Below, one piece after another: positions 34,242-44,965 of a stretch of 64,000 nucleotides of DNA. The notes under the pieces were generated by a model. It worked only from the letters and a program-made list of their open reading frames with translations. It was not told the DNA's origin and did no database searches. The first letter of the stretch is position 1. Each line of letters opens with the position of its first letter. Source of the DNA: Dendrobium chrysotoxum (lineage: Eukaryota; Streptophyta; Magnoliopsida; Asparagales; Orchidaceae); the NCBI GenBank assembly GCA_019925795.1, contig CM034314.1, forward strand, positions 78,240,780 to 78,304,779, given 5' to 3'. The position numbers were made by a program, and so were the translations under genes.

Positions 34242-35434
34242 TGTTGCGTCCTGGAGTATTCGCGGCGGTAGAGAAATATAAGACTTAACGTCTTAGCATT
34301 GTACGAAGATCCAGTAAACAATCAGATAAGAGAGAGGGTGTTACATTCATATAAGACACCAAGATTTTTACGTGAAAACCTCTGAAAAGGGGAAAAAACC
34401 AAGAGGCTAGGCCTAGACCAGTTTGAATGAATCCACTAATGTTTGCAGTCGATTACAAATGAGGCCCTTCCTCGGGAGAAGGCCTTGGCTTGATGTAATA
34501 AATATACATCATATAGAGTGCATTACATGATGGGAATTACAGTAATCAATGTAGACATGTTTATTTGGTCGGAAGGACCATAGTCGGCAAACAACGGAGG
34601 TCGGGAAGACTATAGTCGGCCGATGATGGAGGTCAAAAAAATCATAGTTGACCGGTGTTGGAGGTCGGAAGGCCCGTAGTCGGCAGGCGATGGAGGTCGG
34701 GAGGACTGTAGATGTAAGGCAGTGGCCTGGCAGAGGTCCGGGCATCATGTGGTAGTTCGACAGAACTCATGGCATCAGGTGGTGGTCCGACGAAACTCCA
34801 AGCCTCAGGTGGTGGTCCGACGGAACTCAAGGCCTCAGGTGGTGGTTCGACGGTGGTGCGGCAGAACCCCGGCAGTGGTCGAAAAGGAGCTAGGCAGCTG
34901 GAGCTTTCTTTCTTCTATTCCTTCTCTCTTTTGGCTTCCCTCCTCTTTCAAGAGGAAATGATGTTCTATTTATAGAATTCTTGAGTGGCATGACTTTGTA
35001 AATAAGTGGAAGATCAAGGGTAAATCGGGAGTGGCTCGGATGGACGGCCGATCTTGATTCCTGCGAGCATGCACTGTTTAATGGACCTTTGACTATTTTA
35101 ATGATATCAGAATTTGATGATCTTAGGCTCGTTGGATTTGTCTCATCGAGCCGCTCGATTTGAATATAAGCATGTCACGATTGGAGACCATTTGGTAACC
35201 CAAATTGTGGTTTGATCCTTCCAAAAGTGCTTCGAGTCTTTAATTTAGGCCCATTTGGGCTCGGATTGGGTCGATTTTGGTGTCGTCGGGTTCGTATTTC
35301 CGAGACGCTCAGTTCGACATGTAAGTTTGTAGAATTTGGAGTTCAAATGGTCATTGAATTAATTTTTGAAGTTTCCAACTTGATTTTGCTTCGAGATTCG
35401 TGCCTGACCAAGATAATTTTTTGATGATATATCA
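34242..35434 (-). repeat. Element A 3' LTR (1,193 bp)
   Basis: On the plus strand it begins TGTTGCGTCCTGGAGTATTC and ends GATGATATATCA. A TATA box (TATAAATA on the minus strand) is at 34967-34974. A ~33-bp minisatellite, GGTGGTCCGACG with AACTC..GGCCTCA, occupies 34735-34880. Short open frames here are repeat artefacts. Confidence 0.88.
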
Positions 35435-35454
35435 GTTGCCCCCTATTTTTGGAC
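35435..35454 (-). other. Element A polypurine tract
   Basis: On the minus strand the bases beside the LTR read AAAAATAGGGGGCAAC, a purine-rich primer for plus-strand synthesis. It is the near twin of the tract in element C. Confidence 0.75.
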
Positions 35455-35534
35455 GTCGAATCTTACAAAGTCAAAAAATACATAATATAGCCTGTGAGGA
35501 ATTTTTTGTGCGATCCAGATTAAGAAAATAATCC

Positions 35535-36045
35535 ACTTAATGATGCCCTTTTGAATTCTAAAAATTAATGAATTTTCATTAATTTTAAGTGGCTCTTCAT
35601 CTTTCCCTCATTATTATTCCATTTAATGATGCTCTTTTGAATTATAAAAATTAATGAATTTTCATTAATTCGAAGTAGCTATTCATCTCTCCCTCATCAT
35701 TATTCCATTTAATGATGTCCTTTTGAGTTCTAAAAATTAATGAATTTTCATTAATTTGAAGTGGCTCTTCATTTCTTCTCATCATTATTCCACTTAATGA
35801 TGCCTTTTTAAATTCTAAAAGTTAATGAATTTTCATTAATTTGAAGTGTCTCGTCATTTCTTCTCATCATTATTCCACTTAATGATGCCCTTTTAAATTT
35901 TAAAAATTAATGAATTTTCATTAATTTGAAGTGGTCATTCATCTCTCCTCATCATTATTCCACTTAATGATACTTTTTTGAATTCTAAAAATTAATGAAT
36001 TTTTATTAATTTGAAGTGGCTATTCATCTCTCCCTCACATAACTA
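35535..36045. repeat. 85/86-bp AT-rich tandem array with internal palindrome (6 units)
   Basis: TAATGATG recurs at 35538, 35623, 35709, 35795, 35880 and 35965, a period of 85-86 bp. Most units carry ATTAATGAATTTTCATTAAT, a 9-2-9 palindrome, then AAGTGGCTCTTCATCTCTCC. No coding. Confidence 0.9.
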
Positions 36046-36184
36046 TAAATATCCCCCTTTGGGTATGCAAATTTGCACCTCCCCCTCTTCTTTTCTTTCT
36101 CAAGCTGAGGCTTTCCCCTAGCTCTGTTTAGATGGGTATCCCCTGTTCAGTCCTAAGGCCCTCACTGAGTAAAAGGAAGGTGTG

Positions 36185-38885
36185 AGGTTGGAGGCCGGGC
36201 GGAAGACCGGTATCACTTGAAAGCCGGGTAGAAGGTCGACATCACTTGGATGTCGGGTGGAAAGCTGATGTCGCCTATAAGTAGGGCAGAAGACCGGTGT
36301 TACTTGGAGGTCGGGCAGAAGGACGACGTCACTCGGAAGTCGGGTGCAAGATCGACTTCACATGGAGGCTGGGCAGAAGGTCGACATCACTTGGAGGTCG
36401 GGCAGGAGACCGACGTCACTTGGAGGGCAGGCAGAAGATCAACGTCACTCAGAAGTCAGGTGCAAGACCGACGTCACATGGAGGCCGGGAAGAAGGCCAA
36501 CATCATTTAGAGGTTGGGCAGAAGACCGATGTCACTTGGAGGCCGGGCAGAAGACCGACGTCACTCAGAAATGGTGCAAGACCGACATCACATGGAGGCC
36601 AGGTAGAAGGATGACGTCACTTGGAGGTCGGGCAGAAGACCGACGTCACTCGGAAGTCGGGTGCAAGACCGGCGTCACATAGAGGCCAGGCAGAAGGCCG
36701 ACATTACTTGGAGGTCGGGCAGAAGACTGATGAAAGTCTTGTGATGGGCAGAAGGCCGACGTCACTCAGAAGTCGGGTGTAAGACCGGCGTCATATGGAG
36801 GCCGGGTAGAAGGCCGACATCACTTGGAGGTCGGGCAGAAGACTGACATCACTTGGAGGCCGAGAAGAAGACCGACGTCACGCGGAAGTTGGGTGCAAGA
36901 CCGGCGTCACATGGAGGCCGGGTAGAAGGCCGACGTCACTTGGAGGTCGGGCAGAAGACCGACGTCACTCGGAAGTCGGGTGCAAGACCGGCGTCACATG
37001 GTGGCCAGGCAGAAGGCCGACGTCATTTGGAGGTTGGGCAGAAGACTGGTGTCACTTGGAGGCCAGGAAGAAGGCCGATGTCACTCGAAAGTCTGGTGCA
37101 ATATCGACGTCACATGGAGATCGGGCAGAAGGCTGACATCACTTAGGGGTCGAGGCAGAAGACCAGCGTGACTTGGAGGTTTGGTAGAAGACCAATATCA
37201 CTCGGAAGTCAGGTGCAAGACCGATGTCACATGGAGGCCGGGCAGAAGACCGATGTCACTCGAAAGTCAGGCAGAAGACTGGAGTCACTTGGAGGCCGGG
37301 AAGAAGACCGACATCACTCAAAAGTCAGGTGCAAGACCGACGTCACATGGAGGACGGGCAGAAGACAGATGTCACGCGAAAGTTGGGCGCAAGACCGGCG
37401 TCATATAGAGGCCGGGCAGAAGGCCGACGTTACTCTAAAGTCGGATGTAAGACCGGCGTCACATGGAGGCCGGGCAGAAGGTCGACATCACTTGGAGGTC
37501 GGGCAGGAGACCGACTTCACTTGGAGGCCATGAAGAAGATCGACGTCACTCGGAAGTCGGGTGCAAGACAAACGCCACAAGGAGTCCGGGCAGAAGGCCG
37601 ACATCACTTGGAGGTCGGGCAGAAGATCGGCGTCACTCGGAAGTCGGGTGCAAAACCGGCGTCACATGGAGGCCGGGCAGAAGACCGATGTCACTAGGAA
37701 GTCGGGTAGAAGATTGGCGTCACTTGGAGGCTGGGAGGAAGACCGACGTCACTCAGAAGTCAGGTGCAAGACCCACGTCACATGGAGGCCGAGCAGAAGA
37801 CCGACGTCACTCGGAAGTCGGGCGCAAGACCGGCGTTGTATGGAGGCCGGGCAGAAGGCCAACGTCACTTAGAAGTCGGGTGCAAGACCGGTGTCACATG
37901 GAGGCCGGGCAGAAGGCCGACGTCACTTGGAGGTCTGACAGAAGACTGGCATCACTTGGAGGACGAGCAGAAGACCGACGTCACTCGGAAGATAGGTGCA
38001 AGACCGGTGTTACATGGAGACCGGACAGAAGACCGACGTCACTCGAAAGTCGGGAGCAAGACCGGCGTCATATAGAGGCCGGGCAGAAGGCCGGCATCAC
38101 TCGGAAGTCGGGTGCAAGACCGGCGTCATATGAAGGCCGGGCAGAAGGCCGACATCACTTGGAGGCCGAGCAGAAGACCGACTTCACTTGGAGGCCAGGC
38201 AGAAGATCGACGTCACTCGGAAGTCGGGTGCAAGACCAACGTCACATGGAGGCCGGGGAGAAGGTCGACATCACTTGGAGGTCGGGCAGAAGACCGGCGT
38301 CACTCAGAAGTCAGGTGCAAAATTGGTGTCACATGGAGGCCGAGTAGAAAACCGACGTCACTCGGAAGTCGGGCAGAAGACTGGCATCACTTGGAGGCTG
38401 GGAAGAAGACTGACGTCACTCAAAAGTTAGGTGCAAGACCAATGTCGCATGGAGGCCGGGCAGAAGACTGACGTCACTCGGAAGTCTGGCGCAAGACCGG
38501 CATCATATGGAGGCCGGGCAGAAGGCCGACATCACTCAAAAGTCGGGTGCAAGACCGGCGTCACATGGAGGCCTGGCAGAAGGCCGACGTCACTTGGAGG
38601 TTGGGCAGAAGACTGACGTCACTTGGAGGACGGGAAGAAGACCGATGTCACTCGGAAGTTAGGTGCAAGACCGATGTTACATGGAGGCCGGGCAAAAGAT
38701 TGACGTCATTCGGAAGTCGGGCGCAAGACCGACGTCATATAGAGGCCGGGCAGAAGGCCGACGTCACTCGGAAGTCGGGTGCAAGACCGGCGTCACATGG
38801 AGGCCGGACAGAAGTCCGACATCACTTGGAGGTCGGGCAGAAGACCAGCGTTACTTGGAGGCCGGGTAGAAGACCGACGTCACTT
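36185..38885. repeat. 29-bp-period minisatellite (~2.7 kb)
   Basis: Units of 29 bp alternate between types such as CGTCACTCGGAAGTCGGGTG with CAAGACCGG, CGTCACATGGAGGCCGGGCA with GAAGGCCGA, and CATCACTTGGAGGTCGGGCA with GAAGACCGA. At about 93 units' length the array makes up much of element A's internal region. Because 29 is not a multiple of three, each plus-strand frame cycles through all three phases of the repeat and stays open for long stretches (up to 294 codons at 37463-38347). These frames are not genes. Nearly every unit holds a CGTCAC/TGACG core. Confidence 0.93.
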
Positions 38886-39078
38886 AGAGGTCGGGTAGAA
38901 GTCCAGTAATGGAAGGACGTTCAACGTCGGGTAGAAGTCCGACGAAAGTCCCGCGACGAGCAGAAGTTCAACGACGGGAGGACTTTCAGCGTCGGGTAGA
39001 AGTCCGATGAAAGTCCCACGACATGAAGAAGTTCAGCGATGGGAGGAAGCTCAGGGTCGGGTAGAATTCCGACGAAGG
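38886..39078. repeat. Irregular GAAGTCCGACGAAAGTC-type array, left piece
   Basis: Repeats of GTCGGGTAGAAGTCCGACG, AAAGTCCCGCGACG and AGCAGAAGTTCA follow the 29-bp array. The array is cut by unit B1 at 39078 and continues at 53675-53823 and 61035-61260. Confidence 0.85.
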
Positions 39079-39539
39079 TGTTGACCTCAATTTTCATACG
39101 AGCACCCTCGAGCATGTTCGATCAGCTTAATTGAACCTAGCCGAGTCTAATTTAAATTCGGGACGACTCGGATCGAGTCGAATTTAGACCCGAAGAGGTT
39201 TAGTTATCCTTAATCGATACATTTGAGCCCCGTCAAGTCCAATTCGGGCTCGCATCAGCTCGAATTGAGTCAAATTAGGCATAATTATTTTCTGTTGGGC
39301 TAAATTAATTTATTTGAGTCTCGTCGAGTTCGATTCGAACATAATTTGTATTTATTTCACCTTAATTTCATTAATTAAATTCAACCGGGCCCAAATTGAC
39401 TCGAATTGGACCTGATTTTGAACATGATTTATTTATTCATTTATTTTGTTCAATGCGTTTAAATTTGATTCCAATTGAAGTTTATTTAACTTCCTAAATC
39501 ATTTTAATTGACTTCCTAAATTCAGGATTTGTATTTATT

Positions 39540-40898
39540 AATACAATTAGAATTCAGCCAAGATCGCACCTTTAACGGAGACGTATATGGAAGGATTTAA
39601 AAAAAACAGGGGGTAGGATTTCGGCATTCGACATAAAGGAGCGCTGAAGGGAGATCTCTCGGGTTCGGGCTCGAGAAGAAGACAGAACGGACCTCCCTGT
39701 CTCGCTGATATGGATGGGGCGGATCTCAAAAACCCGGTGATCTCTCTCTCGAGCTCCAGCCACATCACCATCTCATTCCCACAACCAGCCAGGCCCTTGG
39801 GGAGAGACCTCATTCTTCACGTTTTGGAGCTGCTAGGGCCGGCCAATCTCTCCTCCTCATGATTCCTTCTCTCAGTTTTCAGCCCCCCTCTACATCTTCT
39901 CACATTCACGTTCTAAAGCTACTAGGGCTGGCCAAAGATCTGCTCCTTTGAGGCGGTTCACTCTCTCTTTTAGAGGAGTTCAAGAACACAAAAAGAGGAG
40001 CTGTTGGCCATTATGGTTTCATGCAAACTGAGAGAGAAAGAAGGCTCGCTTGCTGTTCATTTCTTCCAGAAGAAGACAAAAAGGAAGCTATTGGTTACTT
40101 TCTAACGATCACAGCGACTCAAGCAAGGAAGAAAAGATGCAAAGGGGCCATTCACATTCATCTGGGATGGCAAGTTCATTCAGGCCGAGCCAAGCAAGAG
40201 CAACAACCTTTCTTTTGTCTCAAAAGAATAGCAGCCAAGTAATCATATCAAAGAAATTTTGAGAAAACTGATAGGATCAAAAGGGCTTTAGAGTTTACCA
40301 ATCAGGTGGAGAAGCCATCGACTTGGAGATCAACGAATATGCTCCTCCATTTACTCTATTGAAGAAGATCGAGGGGAAGGAATTTGCAATTTTTCTGTCC
40401 TGGTGTTTGCTAAGGCGAACCTCGATCAAAGTTTCTCGAGTTAGCTTATATTCTAAAGGTAAAAGCTGTACGGTTACACCCATTTACCTTTCTAAATAGT
40501 ATTTTATTTTGGAGAAGGTATGAGGTTAATAACTGTATGTAAAGTATATGAATTTGATGGCAAAGTATTCTTACTAATTCAGATTTAAGATACTGTTCAT
40601 TGATCTTCCATTGCTTTGTTTTCTTACTTCCTGTGCTTTGAATTTCTTACATGAAACTGATCTGCACAAGCAACAGGTCTTAAATGTTTATTAGTTTAAA
40701 TTATTGTTCTTGATTATTTAGCTTTTATATATATATATATATATATATTAATTCTGCTTGGCTATTTTTGTTGTTAGATTGAATAAAAGATTAGAACTTT
40801 ATTATTATTATTATTATTTTAATTTTCAAAGCAATACGTATGCTGATTGCATCATTTCCTTTTTTTTTAGTGTATATTCTCATTTCTTCCTATCCTCT
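39540..40898. other. Leader-like interior of B1, no gene recognised
   Basis: This is a GC-moderate stretch with two similar pieces (GAGCTGCTAGGGCCGGCCAA at about 39826, AAGCTACTAGGGCTGGCCAA at about 39915), then AT-rich DNA with a (TA)n run at about 40725-40750 and (TTA)n at about 40800. Open frames are under 75 codons and match nothing I know. Confidence 0.35.
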
Positions 40899-41920
40899 TG
40901 TTGCGGACTCAAATATACGCGGCGATAGAGTTTAATATTTCCGTCTCAGCGTTGTACGTATATTCAGCACACAAACATAATCGAAATAGTAACACCAGGA
41001 TTTTTACGTGGAAAACCCTGGAAAGGGAAAAAACCACGGGGCCACGCCCAGTTGAAAGAGTTCCACTAGTGTCGTTTGAAGTACACGAGGCTGATCCGTC
41101 CTTTAAATTCAGGACGATCAGATTACAATGAGTATCAGTTACAAGGACAAGCAGAGTTCCGATGTCACTTGAGTGTCCGGCAGAATTCCGGCGTCACTTG
41201 GAAAGAAGTCCGGCGTCACTCGGGCGTTGGGCAGAATTCCGGCGTCGGGCAGAATTCCGACGTTGCTCCCGTGTCAGGCAGAGCTCCGGCGTCCCTCGGG
41301 CGCCTGGTGGTGCTTCGGTGGTGTTCCGGCGGAGTTCCGGTGGTGTTCCGGCGGTGGTCGAGGAGGAGTTATTCCCTCCTAGACTTCTCTTCTCTTCTTC
41401 TTCTCTTCCTTCTCTTCTTGGCTTGGGTCCCCTCTTAAGAGAAATGAGGGGCTATTTATAGTTTTTCTGGAGTGGCATAGCCCGTAAATATGTGAGGGAT
41501 CAAGGGCAAATAAGGAGTGATCCGGATGAACGGTCGATATTGAATCCCTTGATCGTGAACCGTTTATCAAGCATTTGAAGGTCTTAATGATATCAGAATT
41601 CTGCGATCTTGGACTCGTTGGATTCGTCTCGTCGAGCCGCTCGATTCGAGTATAAGCTCGTCAAAATCGGAGACCGTTTGGTAACTCAAATTGTTGTTTG
41701 ATGCTTCCAACAGCACTTCGGGTACTTGATTTGGACTCGTTTGGGCTCGGCTCGAGTCAAATTTGGTGTTGTTGGATTCGTATTTCCGAGACGCTCAGTT
41801 CGACTGTAAGCTTGCTGAAATCGGAGTTTAAATAGTCTCCGAATTAATTTTTGAAGTTTCCAACTTGAGTTTTTCCTCGAGATTCGTGCCTGATCAAGAT
41901 AATTTTCCGATGACGTATCA
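40899..41920 (-). repeat. Element C 3' LTR
   Basis: Plus-strand text runs TGTTGCGGACTCAAATATACG ... GATGACGTATCA. The minus-strand TATA box is TATAAATA at 41453-41460. A short minisatellite of CGGCAGAATTCCGGCGTC type (41150-41360) produces artefact frames. Confidence 0.93.
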
Positions 41921-41940
41921 GTTGCCCCCCTATTTTTGGA
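41921..41940 (-). other. Element C polypurine tract
   Basis: On the minus strand TCCAAAAATAGGGGGGCAAC abuts the LTR start TGATACG, the position and composition of a plus-strand primer. Confidence 0.8.
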
Positions 41941-42164
41941 CGACAAAGCTCCAGGAGTCCAAAAATATATGTGTCGGCTTTTCACTTTGGCAAAATCGCA
42001 AAAATTTGCGTTCCAAAAATTAAATATTTGCTCGAACTTGATCATAGAGGCCCCGTTGAGCTCTGAAAGTGTCAAAATTGAGTCCGGAACGTCGAAAAAC
42101 GTGTCCGGGGACCCCAAAAACGTCGAATTTGGACCGTCCGGGCCCGAAATTGGAGTCCGGCAAC

Positions 42165-42290
42165 GCGTAGGCGGCCGAACCGGCCGGCCGGCCGGCCGGC
42201 CGCCGCCGGCGGCGGCGCCCGCGCCAGCGGGCGCGTCTGCCCGCTGAACCGCGCGGAACCGCGCGGTTATAACCGCGCGGGGCGCGGTTA
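42165..42290. repeat. GC-rich palindromic tract in element C
   Basis: CCGGCCGG repeats several times, followed by CCGCCGGCGGCGG, CGCCAGCGGGCGC and AACCGCGCGGTTATAACCGCG. All are self-complementary, so the tract can fold into strong hairpins. It lies between the repeat arrays and the PPT, followed by a T run at 42300-42320. Confidence 0.85.
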
Positions 42291-42489
42291 TATTTAAAAA
42301 ATTTTTTTTTTTTTTTTTATTGTGGGTCCCACATGGGATTAAAAATCCGAAAAAATCCGGAAAAATCCCAAAAAATTCCGAAAATTTTGAAAAATTTCAG
42401 GAAATTTAATAGAATTTTGGAATCCTCCCCCCCTTAAAGAAAACTATAAATAGACCCCCCAGGGCCTAGTAGAAACTCGCCCCTTCTTC

Positions 42490-42955
42490 CTTTCTCCCTC
42501 TGGCTTTTGGCATTTTGAGGCTTTCCGCCGTTTTTGAGTAGGTGACTTTCCCTACTTAACTCGGCGCCCCTCCCTTTGCGCAGAAGTTAGAGTATTCCTC
42601 TCTTCTCCCCTCTAGTTTCTGGCATTTTGAGGCCTTCCGCCGTTTTTGAGTAGGAGATTTTCCCTACTTGACTCGGCGCCCCTCCTTTTGCACAGAAGTT
42701 AGCGGTTTTCCCTCTTTTTTCTCTCATTCTGGCTTTCTGACAGTTGAGGCATTCCGTTGTTATTCAGTAGGTGATTTTCCCTACTTGAGACAACGCCCCT
42801 CCTCTTGTACAGGAGTTAGAAATTTCTTTTCTTCTCTCATCTAGTTTCTGGCATTTTGAGGCCTTCCGCTGTTTTTGAGTAGGTGACTTTCCCTACTTGA
42901 CTCGGCGCCCCTCCCTTTGCGCAGAAGTTAGAGTTTCTCTTCTTTAAGAGATCAT
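42490..42955. repeat. ~113-bp tandem array (4 units) in element C
   Basis: Units start near 42509, 42621, 42736 and 42850 with GGCATTTTGAGGC(C/T)TTCCG, then GTTTTTGAGTAGGTGA, TTTTCCCTACTTGACTCGGC and GCCCCTCC. The period is 112-115 bp. Confidence 0.85.
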
Positions 42956-42984
42956 GTGGATGTGAGATGTTAGTCGGAGGGAGT

Positions 42985-43560
42985 CTGAAGATGATCGGAA
43001 GTCAGGCGTCGGGAAGAAGTACGGCGTCGGGTAGAACTCCGACGAAAATCCGTCGGCGGGAAGAAGTCCTATGACGGGTAAAAATTCGGTGTCGGGTAGA
43101 ATCCCAACAAACATCCGGCGATGGGCAGAAGTCCGACGTCGGGAAGAATTACAGCGTCGGGTTGAAGTCCGACGAGGGTCCGACGACGGGCATAAGTCCG
43201 GCGTCGGGTAGAAGTTCGACGAAACTCACGCGACTGACAGAAGTCTTTCAACGGGAGGAAGTTCGGTGTCAGACAGAAGTCTGACGAAAGTCCCGCGATT
43301 GGCAGAAGTCCTGCGTCGAGTGGAAGTACGGTGTCGGGCAGAAGTCCGACGAAAATATTGGGCAAAATTCCAACGAAAGTCCGGCGACGGGCAGAGACCC
43401 AGCAACGGGAAGAAGCTCGTCGTCGGGTAGAAATCCGATGAAAGTCCCTCGACGGGCATAAGTACAACGTCGGGTAGATATCCGAGGCAAGTCACGCAAC
43501 TGGCAGAAATACAACGTTGGGTAGAAATTCGACGAGGGTCTGGCGACGGGCAGATGATGG
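42985..43560. repeat. Irregular GTCGGGTAGAAGTCCGACG array in element C
   Basis: The same motif family as element A's irregular array (38886-39078 and its continuations): GTCGGGTAGAA, TCCGACGAAAGTCC and GCGACGGGCAGAAGT in varying order. Three minus-strand frames stay open for 116-132 codons, but they are repeat translations of low complexity. Confidence 0.85.
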
Positions 43561-44040
43561 CCGGCGTCCAGTAACATTGTGTTAAGGCAATATTCATCCA
43601 TACTGAAGTGTGCCAACATTAGATATTACTGAATCAAGAGGCCGAAGTAGTGTGACATGCCAATATTCTGGCAATACACTAACACTGTCAACTGAGTAGA
43701 GGTCTGATGATGATCCAATTATGTCCTTTCTTTAAAGGAGCAGTTGTAGGAGATGCTTGCGTGCAGTAAGGGAGAAGTCACTTAAATCCACCAAGGATAT
43801 TTGACTGTGTTAAAGTTACTTGTTACTGGATGATACTAGCTTGTATGAGTGTCACTAGTGTACCTTTTGATTCAACTTCTGGTGAGAAGAAATGTATATT
43901 TGAATCTGAATTTATGTAACTCCAATGATATGGTATATGAAATGAGGATTTGTCCCCTAGAGGGACCTCAATTGTTCTTGTATCTGTAAGACATGCTTTG
44001 TGCTTTTGATGTATTATTAGTCTGAACGAATGTTAGAGAC
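43561..44040. other. Non-repetitive internal part of element C
   Basis: No coding or repeat structure is recognised between the irregular array and the 86-bp array. Confidence 0.4.
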
Positions 44041-44645
44041 ATCCTTTTTGACATATTTGAGACTGTAGGTCAAAGCCCTTGCTTGATGACGTTAACATGT
44101 ATAAAAAAGGTCGAGAGAATCCACCAAGAATGTGAGACCTTTCCGAGGTTGTATGTCAGAGCCTTTGCTCGACGACGTTTACTTGTATGGAGGAGGTCGA
44201 GAGAATCCACCAAGGATGTGAGACCTATCCGAGGTTGTATGTCGGAGCCTTTGCTCGACGACGTTAACCTGTATGGAGGAGGTCGAGAGAATCCTCCAAG
44301 GATGTGAGACCTATCCGAGGTTGTATGTCGGAGCCTTTGCTCGACGACGTTAACCTGTATGGAAGAGGTCGAGAGAATCCACCAAGGATGTGAGACCTAT
44401 CCGAGGTTGTATGTCGGAGCCTTTGCTCGACGACGTTAACCTGTATGGAAGAGGTCGAGAGAATCCACCAAGGATGTGAGACCTATCCGAGGTTGTATGT
44501 CGGAGCCTTTGCTCGACGACGTTAACCTGTATGGAGGAGGTCGAGAGAATCCACCAAGGATGTGAGACCTATCCGAGGTTGTATGTCGGAGCCTTTGCTC
44601 GATGACGTTAACCTGTGTGGAAGAGGTCAGATCGAATCCCCCTGG
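44041..44645. repeat. 86-bp tandem array (about 7 units) in element C
   Basis: The unit runs GACGACGTTAACCTGTATGG, AGGAGGTCGAGAGAATCCAC, CAAGGATGTGAGACCTATCC, GAGGTTGTATGTCGGAGCCT and TTGCTC, 86 bp in all. The same unit, more diverged, forms the array at 61260-62490 in element A, which ties the two families together. Confidence 0.9.
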
Positions 44646-44965
44646 GATTGATCATCCAGTGATTGAGACACAATAAAGATTGTGTATTTCTCGAATCAAG
44701 GATAAAGAGACTATATTTGTCAGTAGTTTTTCATTGTCATTTATATTCTTTTTTAAAGAAAGAGACAATATCAAAACTGGACGAACAACACATTATATTA
44801 CTGTAAGACAATACAATAATTCCCTTGTACAACAAAAGAGATACATATAGGGACAACCACATCATTTGACTTGGTAGAAATACTAAGGACATTAGAGTGA
44901 CATCCTACTGATCATGGTGACACATGACAAGTAGTATTACTAACATAAAGGTTCAAGTTGCAGCA

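Noticed and set aside
36185..38885. CRISPR-like array (29-bp repeat)
   Set aside because: Repeats are contiguous with no unique spacers, no cas genes are present, and the context is a plant retroelement.
36250..38909. Many overlapping plus-strand open frames (up to 294 codons) with repeated RHSEVGCKTG-like peptides
   Set aside because: They are translations of the 29-bp minisatellite. Because 29 is not divisible by three, all frames stay open and give the same 29-residue cycle. There is no independent coding evidence.
43069..43619. Minus-strand open frames of 116-132 codons
   Set aside because: Low-complexity translations of the irregular GAAGTCCGACG array in element C, with parallel frames open at once.
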